Below, piece by piece: positions 13,193 through 18,257 of a DNA stretch of 18,257 nt. The position numbers and the translations under genes are program-made. Every line of letters starts with the position of its first letter. Positions within the stretch are counted from its first letter, which is position 1. Source of the stretch: Acidisphaera sp035272265. GTDB taxonomy: Bacteria > Pseudomonadota > Alphaproteobacteria > Acetobacterales > Acetobacteraceae. The notes beneath the pieces are model-generated. The model made no database searches and was not told the DNA's origin. It was given only the letters and a program-made list of their open reading frames with translations. The stretch lies in the NCBI GenBank assembly GCA_035272265.1, contig DATEQV010000331.1, positions 1 to 18,257 on the forward strand, given 5' to 3'.

Positions 13193-15568
13193 ATGCAAAG
13201 CTTGGCACGAGCGCGTGATCGGCGCCGGCAGCGACGGCGCGATCTTCCGCGCCGCAGGCTGCCGCGGGCGCTGCGCATCGCGTCGGCCGCACTCGGCATC
13301 GCCGGCTTCGTCGTGCTGCTGTGCTGCGGCCTCGTGGCCGGCGTCATCTGGTTCACGCTGCCGAGCGAGGACGACACGGCGCGCATCCCCGGCCTGTCGG
13401 CACCGGTCGACGTCGCGTTCGACCGCTACGGCGTGCCGCACATCCGCGCGGCGAACGAGCGCGACGGCGCGGCGGCACTCGGCTGGGTGCATGCGCGCGA
13501 CCGGATGTTCCAGATGGAACTGATGCGCCGCGCCGCGTCGGGCCGGCTGTCGGAGCTGTTCGGCGCGGCGACCGTGCCGATCGACCGCGAGATGCGCACG
13601 CTCGGCCTGCGGCGGCGTGCCGAGGCCGACCTCGCCGGACTGCCGCCGGACGTGCGCGCAATGCTGGACGCGTACGCGGCCGGCGTGAACGCGCGCATCG
13701 CGCAGGAGGGACGGCTGATCGCCCCCGAGTTCGTCGTCTTCGGCGCGCCCGAGCCGTGGACCGCGCTCGATTGCCTGCTATGGGGCAAGACGATGTCGCT
13801 CTATCTCGCGGGCAACTGGCGCACGGAACTCGCGCGCCTCTCGCTGCAGGGCCGCCTGCCGCCGGACAAGATCGCACAGCTCTGGCCGCCGGTGGATGCC
13901 AAGCCGGCCGACGCGGCGGCAGCCGACGTGCGCTACGCGGACGCCGCGCGCGCGCTGCTGGACGTCGTCCCCGCCTTCCCCGCCGCGTTCACGCAGCCGG
14001 ATCATGCGTCGAACGAGTGGGCGGTCGACGGCGCGCACAGCGTCTCCGGCGCGCCGCTGCTGGCGGGCGATCCGCATCTCGGCTTCGCACTGCCGAGCGT
14101 CTGGTACCTCGCGCGCATCGAGACGCCGGAGGGCGTGCTGGCGGGTGCGACCGCGCCCGGGGTGCCGTTCATGGTGGTCGGCCACAACAGCCGCATCGCG
14201 TGGACGTTCACCACGACGGGCGCCGATACGCAGGACCTGTTCATCGAAACGCCGGCGGGACCGAACGAGTATCAGACGCCCGACGGCCCGCTTCCGTTCG
14301 TGGTGCGGCAGGAGCGGATCGGCGTCCGCGGCGGCCACGACCAGACGATCACCGTGCGCGAGACAAGGCACGGGCCGGTCATCAGCGACCTGCGCCCCGT
14401 CGAGGGTGGCCCGATCCTCGCACTCGCCGCCGCCGAGCTTGCGCCCGACGACACGGCCGCCATCGGCCTGTACGCGCTCAACCGCGCGCAGACGGCGACC
14501 GAAGCGATGGCGGCGGCGCCGCGCATCACCTCGCCGGTGCAGAACCTGCTGATCGCCGACCGCGCGCATATCGGGCTGGCGGTCACCGGCCGCGTGCCGG
14601 TCCGCAAGAGCGGCGACGGCAGTTTCCCTGCGCCGGGCGCGGACGGCAGCCACGACTGGACCGGCTGGGCCGACGGCGACGCGCTGCCGCATTTCTACGA
14701 TCCGCCGTCGGGACGGCTGGTGAACGCCAACGAGCCCCTCGGACCCGGCGGCGGGACCGCCTTCCTGGGCCGCGACGCGTTCGGCGACTGGCGAGCGCGG
14801 CGCATCCGCGCGTTGCTGGAGACGAAAGCCCGGCTCGCCGCGTCCGACTTCGCCGCCATGCAGACCGACGTGGGCAGCACGTACGCCGACCAGCTGCTGC
14901 CGGTGCTGCTGGCAGCGAAGCCGGCCACGCCGCTGGGCCGGGCCGCGCAGGGCCTGCTGGAAGGCTGGGGCGGCCGCATGACCATGGGTCAGCCGCAGCC
15001 GCTGCTCTTCAACGCGGTGCTCGACGCGTTCCTGCGCGGCCTCGTGCAGAGCGGCGCGCTGCCGGCGGGCGCCCCCATTCCGCTGCTCGACTTCACCGCC
15101 TTCGTCCTCTCGCCGGCGGGCGCCGGCTGGTGCGGCGGCGATTGCGGGCCGGCGCTCGCCGCCGCCTTCGATCGCGCCGCGGCTTCCCTCGCCCAGCGCT
15201 GGGGCGACGATCCGTCGGCCTGGCGCTGGGGGCCGGCGCACCTGGCCACCTTCGCCCATCCGCTGCTGTCCCACATCCCGCTGGTCGGCGTGCTCGGCAC
15301 CGTGCGGATCGCCAGCCCCGGCGACGACAGCACGCTCGATCGCGGCACGCCGGGCCCGGACGGCACCTCGATCCACGGCGCGTCCTTCCGGGGGGTCTAT
15401 GATTTGGCCGATCTCGACGCCAGCTTGTTCACCGTCGCACCCGGACAATCGGGGAACGTGTTCCGCGCCCATGCAAGGGACATGCTGACAAGCTGGCGCG
15501 ACGGCGCCGTGATACGGTTGGGCCCCATGCCCGGCCGCGGCAAGGAAACTGCGAGGCTGCTGCCATGA
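13193..15568 (+). CDS. Penicillin acylase family Ntn-hydrolase, membrane-anchored or exported
   Basis: This 791-aa precursor belongs to the penicillin/acyl-homoserine-lactone acylase group of self-cleaving amidases. An Arg-rich N-terminus (1-28) precedes a membrane segment (about 29-55), then APVDVAFDRYGVPHIRAANERDGAAALGWVHARDRMFQMEL begins the alpha subunit. The predicted nucleophile is Ser273 in HASNEWAVDG, which would become the beta-subunit N-terminus; the preceding residue is Ala instead of the usual Gly. GDPHLGFALPSVWYLARI (292-309) and GHNSRIAWTFT follow. N511/N513 in VNANEPLG probably supply the oxyanion hole. The length fits the family. ATG 13193 has GGGAGG four nucleotides upstream. 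Its ATGA overlaps the RDD gene. The substrate could be acyl-homoserine lactones, beta-lactams or other N-acyl compounds. Confidence 0.93.
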   Translation: MQSLARARDRRRQRRRDLPRRRLPRALRIASAALGIAGFVVLLCCGLVAGVIWFTLPSEDDTARIPGLSAPVDVAFDRYGVPHIRAANERDGAAALGWVHARDRMFQMELMRRAASGRLSELFGAATVPIDREMRTLGLRRRAEADLAGLPPDVRAMLDAYAAGVNARIAQEGRLIAPEFVVFGAPEPWTALDCLLWGKTMSLYLAGNWRTELARLSLQGRLPPDKIAQLWPPVDAKPADAAAADVRYADAARALLDVVPAFPAAFTQPDHASNEWAVDGAHSVSGAPLLAGDPHLGFALPSVWYLARIETPEGVLAGATAPGVPFMVVGHNSRIAWTFTTTGADTQDLFIETPAGPNEYQTPDGPLPFVVRQERIGVRGGHDQTITVRETRHGPVISDLRPVEGGPILALAAAELAPDDTAAIGLYALNRAQTATEAMAAAPRITSPVQNLLIADRAHIGLAVTGRVPVRKSGDGSFPAPGADGSHDWTGWADGDALPHFYDPPSGRLVNANEPLGPGGGTAFLGRDAFGDWRARRIRALLETKARLAASDFAAMQTDVGSTYADQLLPVLLAAKPATPLGRAAQGLLEGWGGRMTMGQPQPLLFNAVLDAFLRGLVQSGALPAGAPIPLLDFTAFVLSPAGAGWCGGDCGPALAAAFDRAAASLAQRWGDDPSAWRWGPAHLATFAHPLLSHIPLVGVLGTVRIASPGDDSTLDRGTPGPDGTSIHGASFRGVYDLADLDASLFTVAPGQSGNVFRAHARDMLTSWRDGAVIRLGPMPGRGKETARLLP

Positions 15569-16077
15569 CCGAAGACGACGCCGACCAGATGATCGATGCC
15601 TGGCTGACCGAGGGCGTGCTCAGTCGCCGCCTGTTCGCCGCCCTGATCGACGCCTTCATGATCGCCGTCCTGGTGGCGGCCGGCTGGGTGTTCTGCCTGA
15701 TCTTCGGCCTGCTGACGCTCGGCCTGGGCTGGACCCTGTTCGTGGTCCTCCCGGCGATCCCCTTCGCCTACCACGTGCTCAGCGTCGCCGGCATCGGAGC
15801 GACGCCTGGACAGGCGATGCTCGGTCTGGCGGTGCGCCGGGCGGAGGATTTCGGGCCGCCGAGCATGCTGCAGGCGGTGATCTCCACCGTCGGCTATTAC
15901 ATCACGTTGGCCAGCGGCGGGCTGCTGCTGCTGGTAGCGCTGGTGACCCGCGGCAAGCGCACGCTGCACGACTTCGCCAGCGGCCTGATGGTGGTGCGCG
16001 CCGACCGGCTGGAAACGCCGGCATTGACCGGGCGCGGTTCCCCCTGGAACATGCAACGCAACGCATGGCCTCGTTGA
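15565..16077 (+). CDS. RDD-family membrane protein
   Basis: This 170-aa protein has the RDD signature: RRLFAALIDAFM (21-32) holding the conserved Arg and first Asp, ATPGQAMLGLAV (79-90), and RTLHDFASGLMVV (132-144) with the second Asp (D136). Hydrophobic segments at about 26-48, 50-75 and 105-128 predict an integral inner-membrane protein; the N-terminus is acidic (MTEDDADQ). The family's role is unsettled; some members affect ion or compatible-solute transport. Its ATG overlaps the acylase stop (ATGA) and its end overlaps bpt by 13 nt, so the three genes are almost certainly one transcript. Confidence 0.92.
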   Translation: MTEDDADQMIDAWLTEGVLSRRLFAALIDAFMIAVLVAAGWVFCLIFGLLTLGLGWTLFVVLPAIPFAYHVLSVAGIGATPGQAMLGLAVRRAEDFGPPSMLQAVISTVGYYITLASGGLLLLVALVTRGKRTLHDFASGLMVVRADRLETPALTGRGSPWNMQRNAWPR

Positions 16078-16856
16078 CCTACAAGCCGCCTCGGCGGCCC
16101 CAGTTCTTCTACACGACCGCACCGCTGCCGTGCCCGTACGTGGCCGGCCGGACCGAACGCAAGGTCGTCACCGAGGTCACCGGCCCCGACGCCGACGCGC
16201 TGCACGACCGGCTCTCGCGCGCGGGATTCCGCCGCAGCCACAACATCGCCTATGCGCCGGTCTGCCCGAGTTGCCAGGCCTGCGTGCCGATCCGCATCCC
16301 CGTCGCCACGTTCCAGCCGAGCCGCACGCTGCGCCGGATCGCGCAAGCGAACGCGACGGTGGACGGCTACGAGGTGCCGTGCCGCGCGACGGCCGAGCAG
16401 TTCCAGCTGTTCCAGCGCTACCAGCACATGCGCCACGGCGAAGGCGACATGGCGACGATGAGCTTCTACGACTATCGCGCAATGGTCGAGGACACGCCGA
16501 TCGACACGTTCATCGTCGAGTTCCGCGATCCCGACGACCGGCTGGTCGGCGCCTGCCTGACGGACCGCCTCGGCGACGGCCTGTCGGCGGTCTACAGCTT
16601 CTTCGCTCCCGGGCTGGGGCGCCGGTCGCTGGGCACCTACACGATCCTCTGGCTGATCGAGCGCGCGCGGCAGCTGAAGCTGCCTTACGTGTATCTCGGC
16701 TACTGGGTGCCGGAGAGCCGGAAGATGGCGTACAAGGCGCGCTTCCGGCCAAGCGAGATCCTGGTCGCCGGCACGTGGCGCATGCTGACCGACGCCGACA
16801 TGGACGCCGGGGCGCTGGACGACGCCGACCTGCTGGTGCCCGAGACCGCAGGCTGA
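16065..16856 (+). CDS. bpt: Aspartate/glutamate leucyltransferase (bacterial arginyltransferase homologue)
   Basis: This 263-aa protein matches the Bpt/Ate family, which transfers leucine from Leu-tRNA to N-terminal Asp or Glu and so marks proteins for ClpS/ClpAP degradation. PCPYVAGRTERKV (22-34), GFRRSHNIAYAPVCPSCQACVPIRIPV (54-80), FQRYQHMRHGEGDM (116-129), YSFFAPGLGRRSLGTYTILWLIE (177-199) and YVYLGYWVPESRKMAYKARFRPSEIL (208-233) are all diagnostic. Cysteines 23, 67, 70 and 73 form the conserved N-terminal cluster. The length is normal. The start overlaps the RDD gene by 13 nt with no strong SD, suggesting coupled translation. The ClpS and ClpA partners are not in the window. Confidence 0.96.
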   Translation: MASLTYKPPRRPQFFYTTAPLPCPYVAGRTERKVVTEVTGPDADALHDRLSRAGFRRSHNIAYAPVCPSCQACVPIRIPVATFQPSRTLRRIAQANATVDGYEVPCRATAEQFQLFQRYQHMRHGEGDMATMSFYDYRAMVEDTPIDTFIVEFRDPDDRLVGACLTDRLGDGLSAVYSFFAPGLGRRSLGTYTILWLIERARQLKLPYVYLGYWVPESRKMAYKARFRPSEILVAGTWRMLTDADMDAGALDDADLLVPETAG

Positions 16857-16875
16857 CCCACCCGGCAGGTTCGGC

Positions 16876-16890
16876 CGGCAGTTTCTGCCG
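16876..16890 (+). terminator. Short stem-loop after bpt
   Basis: CGGCAG (16876-16881) and CTGCCG (16885-16890) pair around TTT, 20 nt after the bpt stop, followed by a C-rich run. Position suits a terminator for the acylase-RDD-bpt transcript; the lack of a T-tract keeps this tentative. Confidence 0.4.
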
Positions 16891-16993
16891 CCCCTCCCCC
16901 GCGCGCTGACTCCAACCGCTTGAAACTGCGAGCCTGCGCGCTGGCCCGGCGCGTGCCTCTGTCTGCGTCGCACTACGCGGAGAGAGGGCAGAG

Positions 16994-17377
16994 ATGGATA
17001 TCGGCACCGTCTTCAGTCAGGTCTGGAGCACGAACCCGATCTGGTCGACCAGCACGCCAGCCACACAGGCGACCACGTCCGGCACATCCCAGGGCACGAC
17101 GCAGGCGAGCGGCGGCGCGACGAGCGGCTTCGCCAGCACCCTGCAATCGCTGGCCGCCGAGCTGCAGCAGTTCGAGGCGGGCACGCAGAGCGGCAGCACG
17201 AGCGGCGGCCAGGCGGCGAACGGGACTCCGTCGACGGTCACCGGAACGCAGGCGAATGCGCAGACCAGCGGGTCGGATTTCGGCGACCAGCTCGGCCAGC
17301 TCGCGGGCAGTCTGTCGGGCGATGCGATGCTCGCACTGCAGCTCTACGCGGGCGGTCCGGCGGCGCTGATGGCGTAG
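16994..17377 (+). CDS. Low-complexity Ser/Thr/Gly/Gln-rich small protein
   Basis: This 127-aa protein starts MDIGTVFSQVWSTNPIW and is then dominated by Ser, Thr, Gly, Gln and Ala (TPATQATTSGTSQGTTQASG), with two better-ordered stretches: FASTLQSLAAELQQFEAG (46-63) and FGDQLGQLAGSLSGDAMLALQLYAGGP (95-121), both likely amphipathic helices. No Cys, no signal peptide and almost no basic residues, so it is acidic to neutral. The ATG at 16994 is preceded by GAGAGGG about five nucleotides away. Third-position GC is high, supporting a real gene. I do not recognise a family; surface, extracellular or substrate-type roles are possible but unsupported. Confidence 0.65.
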   Translation: MDIGTVFSQVWSTNPIWSTSTPATQATTSGTSQGTTQASGGATSGFASTLQSLAAELQQFEAGTQSGSTSGGQAANGTPSTVTGTQANAQTSGSDFGDQLGQLAGSLSGDAMLALQLYAGGPAALMA

Positions 17378-17408
17378 CGCCGCACGACCGCGCCTCTCGT
17401 CACTGTGT

Positions 17409-17434
17409 CCCGCACGGCAACGATGTCGTGCGGG
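17409..17434 (+). terminator. Stem-loop after the low-complexity gene
   Basis: CCCGCACG (17409-17416) pairs exactly with CGTGCGGG (17427-17434) around a 10-nt loop, 31 nt past the stop at 17377. A terminator role is inferred from position and stem strength. Confidence 0.5.
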
Positions 17435-17519
17435 CGCGCGTGATTATCGCGGCGGGTTGATCGGCCCATGTTCGCCCCACCGCGCGCCCCCGTTGGGCGC
17501 GCCGGCCCGAGGTGCGACC

Positions 17520-18143
17520 ATGCCGACCGAGTCCGCGCAGATCGTCTTCCCCGCTTCCGCCCGCGCCATGCACGAGCGGTTCGGCTCCGGCGCCGCGTAC
17601 GCCAGGCGCGACGCCACGGGCTTCCGGCAAGAGGTCACGCCCGACCTCGCCGCGTTCCTCGCCGGGCTGAACTCGTTCTACCTCGCGACTGCCACGCGCG
17701 ACGGCCGCCCCTACATCCAGCATCGCGGCGGCCCGAAGGGGTTCCTGCGTCCGCTCGGACCGACGACGCTCGGCTTCGCCGACTTCTCCGGCAACCGGCA
17801 GTACATCACGCTCGGCAACCTGTCCGAGAACCCGGCGGTGCATCTGTTCCTGATGGACTACGCGCACCGGACCCGCATCAAGATCTGGGGCCGTGCGCGC
17901 GTGGTCGAGGAGGATCCCGCGCTGCTCGCCCGGCTGTCCGATCCCGCCTACCCTGTGCGGATCGAGCGCGCGATCGTCATCGAGATCGACGCCTGGGACC
18001 CGAACTGCCGCCAGCACATCCCGATGAAGCTGGACGCCGACGACGTCGCGGCCGAGATCGACCGGCTCACGGCGCGTGTTGCGGAATTGGAGACGGAGGA
18101 CGCGTCGTTGCTGAAACGGACGGAAGCAGCCGGGGGCGCGTAA
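17520..18143 (+). CDS. Pyridoxamine 5'-phosphate oxidase-fold (FMN-binding) protein
   Basis: This 207-aa protein matches the PPOX-like split-barrel flavoprotein family. After an N-terminal helix (ARAMHERFGSGAAYARRD), the barrel carries FYLATATRDGRPYIQHRGGPKGFLRPLGP (57-85), FADFSGNRQYITLGNLSENPAVHLFLMDY (91-119) and RTRIKIWGRARVVEEDP (122-138), the usual strand pattern for FMN binding. The C-terminal ~45 residues (DVAAEIDRLTARVAELE) are predicted coiled coil, perhaps assisting dimerisation. ATG 17520, with GAGG seven nucleotides upstream, was preferred over an in-frame ATG at 17457, whose added segment is Pro-rich and unlike the family. Members of this group reduce varied substrates; it is not evidently the PdxH enzyme. 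Confidence 0.9.
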   Translation: MPTESAQIVFPASARAMHERFGSGAAYARRDATGFRQEVTPDLAAFLAGLNSFYLATATRDGRPYIQHRGGPKGFLRPLGPTTLGFADFSGNRQYITLGNLSENPAVHLFLMDYAHRTRIKIWGRARVVEEDPALLARLSDPAYPVRIERAIVIEIDAWDPNCRQHIPMKLDADDVAAEIDRLTARVAELETEDASLLKRTEAAGGA

Positions 18144-18144
18144 C

Positions 18145-18174
18145 TCCGGCGGAATGTAACGACCGCCCGCCGGA
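18145..18174 (+). terminator. Stem-loop after the PPOX-fold gene
   Basis: TCCGGCGG (18145-18152) pairs exactly with CCGCCGGA (18167-18174) around a 14-nt loop, starting one base after the stop codon. It is a plausible terminator without a T-tract. Confidence 0.5.
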
Positions 18175-18218
18175 CGCGGCTAGACCAGTGTGTGTCTGAG
18201 TGTGGTCCCGCTCACCGG

Positions 18219-18257
18219 GTCATTGCGAGGAGCGCAGCGACGAAGCAACCCAGGGCC
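18219..18257. repeat. Palindromic dispersed repeat, copy C, cut by window end
   Basis: Starting GTCATTGCGAGGAGCGCAGC, it shares the end sequence GTCATTGCGAGG with copies A and B and later contains a CCAGGGCC block like the one that opens the central stem of copy A. Only 39 bp are visible. It lies 75 bp downstream of the PPOX-fold gene. Confidence 0.75.

Noticed and set aside
13778..15472. 564-aa minus-strand open frame
   Set aside because: It is complementary to the acylase gene, whose motifs are unambiguous; composition is typical of antisense frames in high-GC DNA.
18190..18205. TG-rich run near the window end
   Set aside because: Too short and irregular to count as a simple-sequence repeat.

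Overview
The window looks like chromosomal DNA from a high-GC proteobacterium, most likely an alphaproteobacterium. The grounds are very strong G/C preference at third codon positions, a PHA-storage gene (intracellular PHA depolymerase), a Bpt-type leucyl/arginyltransferase, a YodB/CybB-type cytochrome b561, and dispersed palindromic repeats with GTCATYGCGAG ends of the kind common in alphaproteobacteria. I cannot fix the genus from the sequence alone. No rRNA, tRNA, CRISPR array, transposase, phage gene or recognisable defence operon was found.

Layout. 1-1074 (minus): a membrane protein cut by the window edge, preceded by cytochrome b561. 1075-1203: divergent gap ending in a tandemly duplicated ribosome-binding site. 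1204-2649 (plus): a processive-type family 2 glycosyltransferase. 2675-2822: a palindromic repeat cluster. 2853-3242 (minus): a small cupin. 3243-3551: a structured leader with a good sigma70-like promoter. 3552-4691 (plus): an unrecognised basic Cys/His-containing protein that carries a second copy of the palindromic repeat inside its reading frame. 4692-4828: two related palindromes between convergent genes. 4828-5661 (minus) alpha/beta hydrolase and 5860-7374 (plus) aldehyde dehydrogenase diverge. 7390-7863 (minus): exported NTF2-like protein. 7960-9288 (minus): PHA depolymerase, diverging from 9332-9988 (plus) glutathione S-transferase. 10273-11283 (plus): CurA-type NADP-dependent oxidoreductase with a TTG start. 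11323-13119 (minus): a cluster of carboxymuconolactone decarboxylase-like protein, 3-hydroxyisobutyrate dehydrogenase-like protein and a stand-alone cyclic-nucleotide-binding domain. 13193-16856 (plus): a tightly overlapping trio of penicillin-acylase-family Ntn hydrolase, RDD membrane protein and Bpt. 16994-17377 (plus): a low-complexity small protein. 17520-18143 (plus): a flavin/PPOX-fold protein. The window ends inside a third copy of the palindromic repeat.

Working together. The clearest transcription units are 13119 to 11798 (GTGA stop/start overlap), probably running on to 11323, and 13193 to 16856 (ATGA overlap, then a 13-nt overlap). Most other genes look like single housekeeping or catabolic functions: carbon-store mobilisation, aldehyde oxidation, redox detoxification. 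The parts least explained by known families are the 379-aa protein at 3552 with its embedded repeat, the low-complexity protein at 16994, the paired palindromes at 4723-4828, and the duplicated RBS at 1174-1205.
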